35,925 nt of DNA from Klebsormidium nitens (lineage: Eukaryota > Streptophyta > Klebsormidiophyceae > Klebsormidiales > Klebsormidiaceae): assembly GCA_000708835.1 (NCBI GenBank), contig DF237514.1:1-35925 (forward strand), written 5' to 3'. Positions within the stretch are counted from its first letter, which is position 1. The number at the start of each line of letters is the position of its first letter. The position numbers and the translations under genes are program-made. Shown piece by piece: positions 1 to 11,686 of this stretch. Below the pieces are notes generated by a model. It made no database searches. It saw only the letters and a program-made list of their open reading frames with translations, and was not told the DNA's origin.

Positions 1-1
1 T

Positions 2-256
2 GCACGGACGTACCGGGCACTTTCTGCACATTTCAGCCGAAACTCAGATCGACGGCGCTCGGCTAAACCCTGTCCATCGGACGGCCGAGAGAGTTGGGTG
101 GGATTTGAGACTCGCGCCGCCCCCCAGCGCATGGGTGATCGTCCGGTCCGGTCACGGTCACTTCCAGGGGAGCCGCGGCCGCGGCGCGCAGCGCCAATTA
201 TGGGGCGGCCATCCTGGGCCATGACATCTGCTCGAAGCAGGATAGCAGCACGCTGA
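2..256 (+). other. GC-rich open frame cut by the window edge, possible 3' coding end
   Basis: One plus-strand frame stays open from the window edge to a TGA at 254-256, about 84 codons, rich in Arg, Ser, Pro and Ala. The stretch is clearly more GC-rich than the following kilobase, as expected for a coding end or a CpG-rich element. I recognise no family, and GC-rich DNA stays open by chance, so this is only a candidate last exon of a gene lying mostly outside the window. From 257 to about 960 I see nothing convincing. Confidence 0.15.
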
Positions 257-974
257 AAGTACCTATATAACATAGGTAATAACAACCCGTAAATCAGTCT
301 TGGATTGGCAAGCTGCAATATATTGCTTTCGGTAAGTGCTCAATGTCGGTATCATGATGTCGCCGTACGTTATATTACGACGCTTTGTCTGTAAGAATGG
401 CTCCAGTGCTTGCATGTTGCCGATATAAGCTACTTTGAGCCAGCCGTAGCAGGCTAGTAATGAAAACGAAGGGTCTTGGCACGGAAAGCTTGCAATAAAT
501 GAATCGGCATACATCACATCGACCACGTGGAAAGTTCCTATCGTTCTTTATTTGAAAAGACCCGACCATTGAAAGCTAACGGGCCCTAAAGAACCCGTGC
601 ACCCCACTTCGACCTGATATTCTCCCCATATTCTTCGCCAGATTGCTGCAGTCTGGCCTTGTATTGACCTCGATCAGGCTATAGGATTGTAAGGGCGCAT
701 TGAATGGATTGGGCAGTAACGACGATCATACAATATGTCAACTGATCAACTCGCAGCTGTCAACGAAAGCACCGCGTACCCGCAATTCCTAATACTAGGC
801 GCGCTGCTATACTTTCTCGCCCGGTACCAACATCCCGTTGAAATGGGGACTATAGCATTAGGCGCCTTGCAACCTTCAAACATTTGCAAAGATAGCTTCG
901 GGCTTTTGGAAATCTTGTTCGAGCTTGGCAGCTCGCCTCGACCATACGAAAGCAAAGGGAACGACTTTGCGCAG

Positions 975-1079
975 CTGGACGGTTGCAATATGTCGCCTCC
1001 CCTTACTGGATTAATCTTGGGAAAGAGAGAGCTACGATTTAAGCAACTAGACGGTTTCGCTATGTCGCTTCCCCTTGCT
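975..1079 (-). repeat. Tandem copy of the SmF stop-codon region
   Basis: The segment 1047-1079, which holds the last SmF codons and TAG, has a diverged copy at 975-1007, offset 72 bp, in the presumed 3' UTR. Shared blocks on the plus strand include CTRGACGGTT and ATGTCGCYTCCCCTT. In the copy the stop TAG has become TAT. This is a short tandem duplication across the end of the reading frame. Confidence 0.6.
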
Positions 1080-3188
1080 CCTTATCTTCATCCATCTCTT
1101 CATCTTCTGGAACGCCCCGAAGGTACAATACGTTATTACACCTGCAAGGCAAGAGTCACACTCTAGTTGCTTGAGTTCGGGACCTCCCCAAGACCTGAAG
1201 CGGCCTCCGGCTCCTCAAGTCTCGTGAAGTGCTGCCGACCTGCATTGCAGGTGCCTCATGTGGCAATCCGCAAATGAATTGCAAAAAAATCAATTGGAGC
1301 GTCACGAGGATTGAAATACTGCTGAAGCACAAGCAGTTCGTTGTCGAAAGACGGCGGCAGACTACTGTTTGGACAATCAAAAAAAGAAGTTTTCTTTTCC
1401 TTTTCTCATCGAGTCTCAATCAGAGAAACACCATTAGTGATATGTTTGGCCCTGCTAACACCCTGGGCGAAGTAATACCTTCCTGCAATAACGAATCCGA
1501 ACAAAGTCGCCATGTCGTCTGCCAATGCTCGACAACGATGCTTTACCAGAACCATGAAACAAGCCCAGCTTTTTTTAGCCAGCCCATGGATCGCAGAAAG
1601 AAGCCTCAAACTCGGACTGCAAGAGAAAAGAACATGCTGGTGATAGCCGCACCTGATAAGGACCTCCCCAAGTTGGCCGGTAAATTGCCCATCGATGAAC
1701 TCCTCGGTGTTTGCTAGCTGCGCAACATGAAACAGACGCTTCAGTTTGAGTATGAAACAACCTCAGCCTAGACATCCACGAAAAGAGGATGATAGTGAGC
1801 TGGATTCTGGAAGCTTTGCCCAAGACGTAAAGCAAGCGTTTCGCATGGAAAAAGAGTACTCGGAGATTCGCAGAAGGGCACCACCCGCAAAAGGGAATGA
1901 CAGCAACGAAAACCAGCAAGGCACAACGTGGACATAGGTCTTTGTCTTTGAAGGTTGTCCGGTGTCCAAGTTGATGACAAATTCCACAATACAGACTGTT
2001 GACCCAGTTGGAAAGAGCGCCAAAGATGGTGAATAGTCAGGGTCGCCATTCACTGATAAGCATTAACGATGAAAAAGAAACACGACGGACTTACCTGCAG
2101 ATTCATGTAAGAGTCTACCGACACAAGGAACCCTGCAAGAGAAAGCGGCGAAATCATGTTAGGGTATGTCCAGAGGTGCGAAGAAAGTAAATGGGTGTCC
2201 TGCACTAACAGCAGGAATTGTCAATGATCTTTCCAATAGAGCACATCTCTCGTTACATCGACAAGCCTCAAGACCAATGGAAGTGCACCCGCATTTGGTA
2301 TCAGCAACAGCGGCTCTGTCTTTGTAACTCGAGCCCGCTTTCTCATGGGGCCTGGTACGCGCATGTTTCCTAAGATCCCTTTCTCATACTTTAGACGTAT
2401 CCCCCTTCAACTCGTTTAGCTGATCATTGACATCGTCCGCAACTGCAACAAAGGCCTATCGGATCTCGACGCCCGGTGTAAGTACAAGCGTGTCAGCAAA
2501 GAAACTACATACACCAGCAGAAAAAGTCAAGAACTGAGCCGAACCTTTGTACTCCATTCCCCACTTCAGTTTGACGATCACTGGCTTCCCGGTGTGCTCA
2601 TTCAGAAACGGCTTCGGGTTGACGGGGACGCTCTGCAGGCAACCCGAAAACTGTCAGCAGCATTCCAAACAACTACCAACGCCTGCCTTCGCTGTACCAC
2701 CGCCTGCCTTCGCTGTACCACCACGCATCAAAGACGAATCATCATGTGGAACTCTGCTTTCGACACATGTGCTTCAGAGACTGACTGATCCGAGGAGCAG
2801 CAGTACAGTTTGAAAAGCCTTGAGCAGATAGACGTCACACTGTCTATCAAAATGGGCGCTCCAGTCCCAAAGCATGAAAGTCTGGACTCGTCACATTTGC
2901 ATCCACTGTTTTAGCAAAAAGTGAAACATATTGAATACACGGGCAATCTAAGGAGCAACGTGTCTCATTCTTCCAGGCGGTGCCGTTCTTGAATTAACAG
3001 CTTCTGTAACCTTAAAGTGGCAAGTGAAGCATCACAAAAATGAGGTCCCAGGTGGTAAACACAGCCCAGATTGTATGCAATTGTGAGTGAGCTGGCTACC
3101 AGAGAGACTCCTACATCATCATGATATCCGGACGCTCGTTCCGTAATTCTTTCACTTCGAGATTCCAAGACATTCAACTACTCACCAT
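1060..3188 (-). CDS. SNRPF: Small nuclear ribonucleoprotein Sm protein F
   Basis: Core Sm-ring subunit that assembles with SmB, D1, D2, D3, E and G on the Sm site of U1, U2, U4 and U5 snRNAs; acts in pre-mRNA splicing. Coding exons in minus order: 3188-3186, 2632-2545, 2132-2095, 1717-1653, 1141-1060, giving 91 residues (human SmF is 86). Visible family signatures: [20 protein letters not shown], then [18 protein letters not shown] (Sm1), [20 protein letters not shown], and the Sm2 stretch [15 protein letters not shown]. The C-terminus is acidic. All junctions are GT..AG and phases close exactly. The first exon supplies only the ATG: at 3186-3188 it is followed at once by gtgagt, and exon 2 begins SVPVNPK, matching the family's M-S-x-P-x-N-P start. 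That start is inferred from splice consensus and homology; the remaining exons are near certain. Head to head with the p23 gene. Confidence 0.95.
2680..2721. repeat. Two-copy 21-bp direct tandem repeat in SmF intron 1
   Basis: A 21-bp unit beginning CGCCTGCCTTCGC occurs twice back to back without a mismatch. It lies in the 553-bp first intron of the SmF gene, about 50 bp upstream of the exon 2 acceptor on the minus strand. The lack of divergence suggests a recent slippage event. Confidence 0.85.
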
Positions 3189-3858
3189 CTTTGAAGAGGG
3201 TTCTCAAATCCAGCAAGCTTTGGGTTTTCACTTGTATTCTAGACCTTCCAGTCGTGCCGGCCTACAATCTATGCCCTCCACGCTTGCTTCTATGCAGAAG
3301 AGCTGCGCTATAGGAACCTCTTACGACCAAGAACAAAGCGGTGGGGCGGCCGCCGATGCTGGCGCTTGCCACCAGCCAATGGTAGCCCAAGAATTCCTGG
3401 CAAAGTCTGGTGGCCAATTCTCAGACAAGGCGTCAAAAGAGCTACCTCTTTGCTCTCTTTCCTCCCTACTGTAGCTCCTCCTTTTCCTCCCTGTGTTCAG
3501 CCTGTGTTTCCTTTCCTTGACTCCGACTCCGGGTCTTTTCCTGGTGCGAAACTCGCCGATATTCCACGGTCGCCTTCCCAGCTCTCACCATTACCGAACC
3601 CAAAATTTGGGTTGACAAAGCACCGGTTTCGAGCACTTCGCAGCCCTGACAACCAGTGCTTTGGAATTTTCCCGAAAGCCGCAGCCGCAAGTGACTGATT
3701 AGGTTTCACTTTGCGCCGGCGACAAGATCGTCTTCCTACATTCAGAAATGCAGTGAGTGAAGGGATTGAATTAGTGGCGTCTCAGGAGATCATTCTCTCT
3801 TTCCCACATAAGCAAGGTCCGCACTTCGTTCCTTGGGTGGTACTTGCATCGAGCAATC
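3189..3858. promoter_or_regulatory. Divergent promoter and 5' UTR region between SmF and p23
   Basis: About 670 bp separate the two start codons, which face away from each other. The p23-proximal half (about 3470-3700) is C/T-rich on the plus strand, with runs such as CTCCTCCTTTTCCTCCC, typical of a transcribed leader. The SmF-proximal part shows no clear TATA box. Two broadly expressed genes in head-to-head order suggest a shared bidirectional promoter; transcription starts cannot be placed from sequence alone. Confidence 0.5.
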
Positions 3859-6800
3859 ATGAGGTAGGTTCCTTGCTCTCCTCTCTAGGATGAGGCTTGT
3901 ATCGTGTCACGAGGTTTAGAAACAGGATATGCGCTTGTTTGGAATCAGCATTAGGTGATGGAAATTCCGTCCCAAGCAATTTGGCATATCTTTTTTGCTG
4001 AATGGAACTTCGAGCCCTGCATGTCTCGTTGTGATGGCACTAGCTGGTCGGCAGAAATAGTGTCCTCTTTAGGACCGGAGGATCACCCAAGATGGACCAC
4101 AGGGTGGACCACAAATATCTTACGTATCACAGACCTCCAATTATATTGTCCTTCTAAGGATGGTCATTTTCAATCAATCTGCTATGTGAGGCTTTTGCTG
4201 TCAATGAAAGCTCTTCACGGCAGCTCGATGGTGTTGTGCGGGACAGTGGCATTTGGTCAAATGGAAGGACTTTCAGAGCACTGTGCTTCTGCTGTCTGTT
4301 ATTTTTCTAGATCGGGAACTGTTCAGAACAACGGCAGTGCAGCAATTGCTGCCGATGCACCTAAAGTTGGATTGGTCTTGATCCTGATGGTTGATGCACA
4401 TAAGAGCTTCTGCTAGCCATGCGTCTTGCAGCATTGTTCCTCCTTGGTGTCCAGCCTGGGACAGTCGACCAGATTGTGTAAACTTATTTCGATCTACCTA
4501 CTTGGTCGTTTGAGCGGCCTCAGTACAGCCAGATCAATATGGCTCTGACCCTCGAGGTTGTCATCTGTTTGGGTCATCGTGACCTTCATAGTTTCTGATT
4601 CTTACTTTAATGTAAGCATTTGTCCGTTAAAGCATCTGAGAAAACCTTGCAGTCGTATTTGGAACTTAGAGTGCCACCACACGGCTTGTAATGAGAGCTT
4701 TCCAGCATCCAGCTTTGCTTGACGTGTCTAGGACATGTTGCCAGTCGTGCCTCTCTCCGCTGACAGTGCCGCTCAAGTCTCTGCCTTTCTGACGATTGAG
4801 TTCCTTGTTGCTCGCACCCCATCTTGTCCCTACCGCTTACCCTGATGGTTGTCGGCCGTAACAGCTTCTCTTGGCAATTCATATGACTTTCAGCAGCTTC
4901 GAAGTCCCCTCCTCTCTGGCTTTTCATAGAAGCACAGGTTGCAAGGCCGTTTGTGTATCGCTCTGCTAAAGTAGAACTATCCGTCCGTCGTCATCAACAC
5001 CTCAAGCGCTACATCGCACCGTACCATGGCCCTCAGGCACAGAATGCGTGTTTGTAAAGATCTTTCGGGTGGTGTACTCGGCTGAGCAACCTAGTCTAGT
5101 TGCCAACGCTGCAACAAAAACATGCATTTTGGCAAGGTAGTAAGGTCCATGTTCAATAGCTCTCTCAGTGCAATCCATCATTTTGCAGCCGCCATCCGGA
5201 GGTCCTTTGGGCGCAGCGCAGCGACAAGGTCCTCATCACGATCGCCCTCCCCGACCCCATTGACCCCAAGATCCATGTAGACCCCTCCGGCAAGCTCACC
5301 TTCTCGGCAAAGGCTGGCCCTGACAAGACGCCGTACGAGCTCGATTTGGAGCTGGGGGGCGAGATCGACAATGAGGTGGGGGTCCGGAGAGTTGCCGGCT
5401 TTAGTGATTCAGGTTGCGACAAGGTTGCTTATCTGTTTCAGAGGCAGGTTCTCTGGAGCTGGGGGCAGAATTGCATTAGTAGAGGTTGGTGCTTCAGTGA
5501 TCAGGCCATCCGAAGCCTGCCGGTTGTGATTAAGTCATTGTTTGTCTGGCAGCATCTCTATGGATTAGACATCCAGGCAGATCATCCTTGACAAATCTAG
5601 GACATCTATACTTAAGCTGTATTATAGAAGTTGCCGCCCTTGTCTGCAAAGGTCAGCGTGAGTGGTCAAGAATTGTTGGCTGTTTCATCTACATCTGCAA
5701 TCAGGTGCTTTGCGAGTTGGAGCCAATATTATGGTATCTCAAAGGGACTTGCCACGACATGGAACCGTCCAAAAACTGCAAGGTCTTACACCTCAAAAGC
5801 AAGTGGCTGAGTGATTCTGCTCATCCTTGTACTGCAGAAGAGCAAGATTCAGATCACAAACCGGCACATACTGACAGTGCTAGAAAAGAAGGAGAAGGGT
5901 TACTGGGACCGTCTCCTAAAAGCCAAGGGCAAGACGCCACAGTACATCAAGGTGGACTGGAGCAAGTGGGTGGATGAGGACGAGGAGAAGGGTGAGGCTC
6001 CTCACAATGGATTTGATTCCCACCTGTATCGTTCTTGGAAAAGCTTGTTTGTTCAGTATCCCTGTGGATTACGTCTTCTGTTGAGGGTGCTTTGGAACAG
6101 TTGCTGAAGGAGCCTTTTCCTATTCCGTAAGAATTTTGTGGTCTTTGTACTTGCTCAGGTCAGTGGCTTACGTGCTTCTCTGTATTCAAAGCAGGCCTGC
6201 AAGGAGTGCATTAGTAGCAAGTGCGAAGAGATTGCTAGGGAGTCACAAATTAGGCATCGGCCCTTTCGTTGGAATCTGTTGGAGACACGCTTATTGCAGT
6301 CTGACGATTGTCGAGGCCCTTCGACTTCTTGTGATAATGGAAGTTTCGGACAGCTTGTCCGATGCGGGTCCTTCATCCACTAGTTGTTTCTCACTCTAGT
6401 TGAGGCACCTTTGGATGATTCTGTAAGGCTTTGATGACGTCCTTCGTGGCATCATTCTTGCGCTCAATTTATTTTGACCTTGTCTCGGAGGTTTGACCTG
6501 TCATCATTCACAACATCCGAAACGGAGGGCATCATATGTCCAGAAGTCTGCTTCTGGTGTGCTCTACTGAACGAGGGGCTTCATTTGGCCATCCTCAAGT
6601 CCGTCGTTCTCTTTTTTCCTGCTTTTCGAGGACATCGATATTGTGCACCTCCAAAAAGTAAGAAATACTGGCACGGTGCGGAAGGAGTAGGGGTTTTGTC
6701 GATGGCGATCGGAATTGCATGAGATGTTGTCTAACAAGGGTCCGAAAATTGAACCGCATTGGAGAGGCGCCAATCACACTTAGTTGTGGAATGGCCGCAT

Positions 6801-9800
6801 ACGTACTTCCAACGTTGAAGATCAACAGTGATCGAGCCCTCATCTCCAGTTCTTTTGCCCTGCAGGCGAATTCGATACAAGTAACCTCCAGGACTTTTCG
6901 GTAAGGCCCCAGCTTCATCAAGTGTGTCATTTTCGTCAAAGAGTGTGCTAGGAACGAAGAGGAAGCCTATCTTGCTTCCTGTTTAGCGACCATCCAATTG
7001 CTGTGAATGACACTTGGGTTCTTCGGATGGAATTAATAGTATCTGGACATGCCCGTAATGAGAAAGCAAACGAGCGCTTTGAATACGGACTGACCTGTCC
7101 TTGCTTCAATTGCTGAGGGATCGCCGAGGGCCTTGATGTCGTAGAATTGCAATTAAATTCTTTGTTCGTTTCTTTCCAGCAATTCGGAGGCGGCATGGGC
7201 GGAATGGGCGGAATGGGCGGCATGGGCGGAATGGGAGACGTAAGTTACAAAACCTTCTACATGTCCAAATTTGTCGAGCTGATAGCCTTGCTTGACAAAG
7301 AGGTGTTATCGGAGAACCTTTCCTCTTCGTCTTTCTCAACTGGTCGGAGTAAGAACAGCTTAGCTTATAGTCACGGACTGAATTCACGTAAGCCGACGGC
7401 TTTTGTTGTTCATGGCAAAATGCATCTGTCTGCGACATTCATCTTGGAGGTAGCGGAACTAATCCCTCTTGTTGACCCTCCCGTTTCCGCCCTGACAAGT
7501 AGCACCTTGTCATACAGCTTTCCGATTTTCCCTCTGGACCACTAATGTAGCGGCAGTTACAGCATGTAGCGCTTGCTAAAGAGAGCCACACTGCACTGCA
7601 GCTACTTTTGCCCTTTTGTCGAAGTTACTATTCAGCATCATTGGCGAGCCTCTGTCGTTCAATGTGGAACTGAGTTCGGACTTAGCCAGGTGTTCACATC
7701 AGGATAGCTCTTGGCCAACTTGTTGTCAGAATACCGAAGCCTTATGCCAACGTCTGTACCGTACAGTTGGGCGGTATGATGGGCGGAATGGGCGGCATGG
7801 GCGGAATGGGCGGAATGGGCGGAATGGGCGGAATGGGAGGTCCAGTGAGTGACCGTGCTCATGTCACTCGTTTTTTCGCCGGGTTATTGTTTCGGACCTG
7901 CCAAAGTCCAAGAACAAGCTTTTGGCAGCCATCCACTGTTTTTCCGTTGCTTGTCAAATCTTGGACAGAAAAGTCTCGGCTTTTGCCAGGAACTGTCAAG
8001 GTACGGGATGCGGTAAGCTTTTCTTAAGAGCATCAAGTTGGATGGACTTTTTCAACCCATTGCTTTGGTACAAGCACCATAACAGGTCAGCCGTTGGTAT
8101 CACGGACTCGACGTGCTGACGCTACTGACTCGAGCAGCACGACTAGGTAACCGGCAGGCCACCAAAATTCAAAAAAAAGGGCTACCTTAAATTCTAAGGC
8201 ACAACGAGGGAAGTCCTTGGTTCAAAGGGTGGTAGCGAACGCTTTCCATAATGAGGGTGCACGTAAGTTCGGAAGTTGTGTAAGAAGGCGATACATGGGC
8301 TTCCAAATGGCTTTTAAACTGGTAGGCCGGAAAGCTTTTGAAGGCGTCTGGTTATCCTGATCATTGTGTTTCAAGTCTCCTGTGTTTCAAGTCTCCTGCA
8401 TTTGTCCTTGCCGAAAATATTGAGGGGGCTATAAAAGGCTTGAATCAACAGAGACTTTAGGTACAATAACAGGGGCGATGCGTTTGAGTCTTGCAAACCT
8501 TCGCTGTCTTCCTCTACGGGGGCATGGGAGGTATGAACCAACAAAACTGCGCTCAAATAAGTCACGGTATAACTTGAGGGCGATCGCTTGAGTTTTGCAA
8601 ACCCGTGCCGTCTTCGTTCAGGGGGGTATGGGTGGCATGGACCAACAAAAATTGCAGGAGATGCTGGCTGGGCTGCAGGGAGGCGCCGGTGGCGGCATGG
8701 GCGGAATGGGAGATGTGAGTGGGGATCCCCCTCTGGTTCGGACGTCCGGTTGTCTTGAAAGGGCTGATTTGCAGGCGTCCAGTGGCGGTTGATGGGCGGC
8801 TTTTTGTTACGGTTGAACTTTTAATTGCGGAGGTGGTTGAAGTCAAGTTGCCGGCTGGGTCATAGTTTCTTGAAATTAGTGTGTTATTACACATAAGCTT
8901 CAGTAGCAGACACAAGGGAGAGCGCAGGAATGGTCCAAGTCGCTTCTTTGAAAGATGCGGAGAGCGCGTTGGAACGTGAACAATTGAACGGCTGCATAGG
9001 AAACCAGGCACGTGGTTTGCTTTTCGTCTTCCTTGGAACGGGTGCGAGCTCGCACTTTCGAAAACGGCCCCTCTCGCCGCAGACCCATAAAGAAACACAC
9101 AAACAAACAATGCTCCAAGCGTAACCCTCTGCTGATCAGCTGCCGCTGTCTCTCAGCGAGTCCCCAAGTTCTCTGTGTCAGCGTTGAGGTTCGAGCGCTG
9201 TGCACAGAACCGCTGACGTCACACAATCGTGAAAGACGTATGCAAGGCGTCAGTCGGAGCGCAACATCCTCATGGTCTGCTCTTTGTTCCTCGTACAGGC
9301 CGAAGGCGCGGAGGAGGTCGACAGCGATGACGACGATGGTACGTTCCGTTTCTGCTCGCTTCAGTTCCGCTCTCAATTTGCGACTTAAATTGCATTCTTA
9401 ACATTCTGTGTTTGGACCGCAATCCGAGTCCACTCCTTCCATCGTCGTCTCCCTGACCTTCGGCTTCCACTTCCCTTGTCGTATGTTATACGTCGCTAGA
9501 AAGGCGAGCTTGAGTTTGGATTCACTTGGATAGCAGCACGGTAACTTTCAGCACTTTCAGTACTGACACCTATGTAGACCAGCAGAGTCATCCGATTGTG
9601 GCCAGCGGTTCTGTCGAGTGGCTCAAACGCCCGTGATGTTGTCGGCGTTTGAGCACCAGCCTTTCTTAGCATACATCAGCTTTAGGTTCGTGACTGCTTA
9701 TGCGGATTCCCAAAAAATTAGCGGCCACAAAAAGGCTTCCTCTGAGCCATCTTACTAAATCGAATTGAGATTCTCAGGATTGTTGGCTCCATTACGTAGG

Positions 9801-10216
9801 GGCTAGCTGTGGGTGGTCGCTTTGGGCGAGCTTTGGACGCAGTCAGTGTTCCTTTCAACGCGTCTCAGTCGCTTTCTGGATTGCTTTCTTTTATCCATGT
9901 GTGATCCCCTCTCATCGCTAGAAGAAACGCGTGGATTAGCGCTGGTGGATTATGGTCGTCAGATTGACAGAAACAAAGACCTACTCTTTTCTTGTGCTAT
10001 CAGATGCTCTCCGTTTTCGGGGTTGTTTCGCAAGCCTTTCCGCCTGATGTGTTCCTTTCTGTTGCCGTTCCCGTCCCAATTCACGGCCTGTTCTTTGCAG
10101 CCAAGAATGCAAAGCTGCTCGACTCTTTGAAGCATTCGAAAGTCGCTACGGACGCCTCTCCGGACTCGGACGAAGAGGACGACGAAGGTAGCGGCACAGA
10201 ATCCTTGGATTATTAA
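3859..10216 (+). CDS. p23 Hsp90 co-chaperone with Gly-Gly-Met repeats
   Basis: p23 (SBA1/PTGES3 family) binds the closed, ATP-bound Hsp90 N-domain and slows ATP hydrolysis in the cytosol or nucleus. Exons: 3859-3863, 5189-5375, 5838-5991, 6866-6900, 7180-7239, 7767-7844, 8622-8714, 9299-9338, 10101-10216; 255 residues, all phases closing. The CS domain covers about residues 3-110: RHPEVLWAQRSDKV, then TPYELDLELGGEI, YWDRLLK and YIKVDWSKWVDEDEE, the p23 signature. A short linker (EFDTSNLQDFS) leads into Gly-Gly-Met repeats (about 128-204), then an acidic tail with EEVDSDDDD and DSDEEDDEGSG. The start is a five-base exon, ATGAG, followed by gtaggt; joined to exon 2 it reads M-S-R-H-P, exactly the plant p23 start. 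This first exon is inferred; its 1325-bp intron is long for the gene. The other exons are firm. Divergent from SmF. Confidence 0.93.
7180..8714 (+). repeat. Three related Gly-Gly-Met repeat exons of p23
   Basis: Exons 7180-7239, 7767-7844 and 8622-8714 all have phase 0 at both ends and all finish with nearly the same bases, GGCGGAATGGGAG, just before a GTRAGT donor. Exon 6 consists almost wholly of GGM triplets; exon 7 carries MDQQKLQEMLAGLQ before its GGM tail. The shared 3' ends and symmetrical phase indicate growth by exon duplication plus triplet-unit slippage, giving a low-complexity linker between the CS domain and the acidic tail. Confidence 0.75.
8475..8655 (+). repeat. Decayed tandem copy of the acceptor end of p23 exon 7
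   Basis: The segment 8475-8550 resembles 8580-8655, offset 105 bp. Both run from intron (GCGAT.GCTTGAGT.TTGCAAAC) across the acceptor into the exon start (GGGGGYATGGG.GG.ATG.ACCAACAAAA). In the upstream copy the acceptor CAG reads ACG and the frame is lost soon after, so the copy is a dead exon fragment inside intron 6. Confidence 0.85.
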
Positions 10217-11686
10217 GATTTCAGGAATGAAGAAGCTGGCCTTCTTAGGTTTTGGATCACCCTTTTTGGTAGCTGGTTGCGCGGAGTCCTTTCAGTTTCT
10301 GACGAGTCCCGACTTCTGGTGCGTTCTGCATCTCCGGGGCAGTCTCGTACTTGTCTTTCTGAAAGTCTGATAAGGAAGTACTTCCTTTTTCTGCACATTT
10401 GACGGTGCTCTTACCAACTGGTGTGTTCCTCTGCAGATCTTCCCGAGCTGGAGAAACCCTAAGGAGCCATCCTAGCCGAAGGAGACGCAGCACGTATTGA
10501 GCGTTAGGCCGACTGTTCGGATGATTGTGCATCAGCGAGCACAAGTTGAACAAATAATGAGGCCGCGATGTAGGACAGAGTCAAAGTCGAATCTGGACCG
10601 CATCTCGCTGACATTTACGGTCCAATGGAGCTGGATACAGTGGCGTGGTAAGCGAGAGTTTATGAACTGACGACTTGTGCATTTTGCACAGTCCAGCTCT
10701 GCGACCTTTTCAGGTGTCTGCGCTTCTTCGCAAGAGTTAATACGGGCCTACGCTGCAAAAGAGCTCTTGTATGCGATCTTGAATATCTCCCAAGTCCTGT
10801 CATTGCCGGGGGCCTGGCACTTGGTATATGCGCCATGCATTGTTCGAACCATTCAGGCATGCAGCATTTATACGGCTTAGCATATGGCAGGTGTGAGGAC
10901 GACATTTTTTGCATGTCGGATCGAGCTACTTGCAATTGCAAATGCAAGGTGCATAATCCGAGTCGATCATGACTAGTGCGGCTCCTGATACATCATCGAA
11001 TGAGACCACGTGTTCATGTGAGCCACAGGGCCTACAGCCTATAAGCCACAAGGTTGCAAAGTGGTGGAGTCGATCCGACTGAAACTCGCGAGGGGCCCGC
11101 CCTCCAACTTTATCCATGCATGCATGCACATCATATTGAATCTTCGAAACCGCGGATCGACGGGCAGGCGGTTGTAATTTAATAATGCGTGTCTGAATTT
11201 TCACGGATGTTGCATCAGGCCGAGTGCAGACATTCAACTGTTGCTTTTCTGTCTTTCCTTTCACTGGGCAAATCTCCAGATCAATTGCATGCAATATATA
11301 GTACACCTTGAAAAATGTATGTTCAAACCTCTTATTGTGGCAATCAATGCGCGCGCGTGCTCCCAACAATCAGCCAGTCACAATACTAATCAACCAACGC
11401 TTCTTCTCCTTGGACGTTCCTTGGCTGTTCCAACCAACTTTAGATTACATTCCGCGAAGCCCGTTTGCTGGTCACACAATCCCCCATCTTCAACTTCAGT
11501 GCTTAGACCAGATTTGGACATGCGCCATCCCTGAATCAACTATTTCCGGTGAGCGGCCCAGCTAATGTGCAAGCATCTCAGCTTCTCGTCTCCTGAATAC
11601 TGCTTCTTCTCTAAGAATTCCATTTTACAAATGAAGAGGACTTCAAGCTCGAAATGCCTCTCCCGACCAACTAATCGACGCCGTGT
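10217..11686. other. Convergent intergenic region without a recognisable gene
   Basis: This stretch between the stop codons of p23 and the ABHD10-like gene must contain both 3' UTRs and polyadenylation sites. I see only short open frames with no family resemblance and a small ATGCATGCATGCA run near 11115. No RNA gene or mobile element is evident. Confidence 0.4.

Noticed and set aside
1229-1717. 162-codon plus-strand open frame overlapping the SmF gene
   Set aside because: It runs antisense to SmF exon 4 and intron, lacks recognisable similarity, and SmF on the other strand explains the conservation.
1746-1937. Charged plus-strand frame ([12 protein letters not shown]...) next to SmF exon 4
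   Set aside because: It looks protein-like, but no neighbouring exon joins it in phase and it is antisense to an SmF intron; left unannotated.
3955-4416. 153-codon plus-strand open frame
   Set aside because: It lies inside p23 intron 1, shows no domain or codon pattern, and no splice phase would link it to p23.
7659-7862. Minus-strand frame rich in His-Ser-Ala repeats
   Set aside because: It is the antisense shadow of the p23 Gly-Gly-Met exon.
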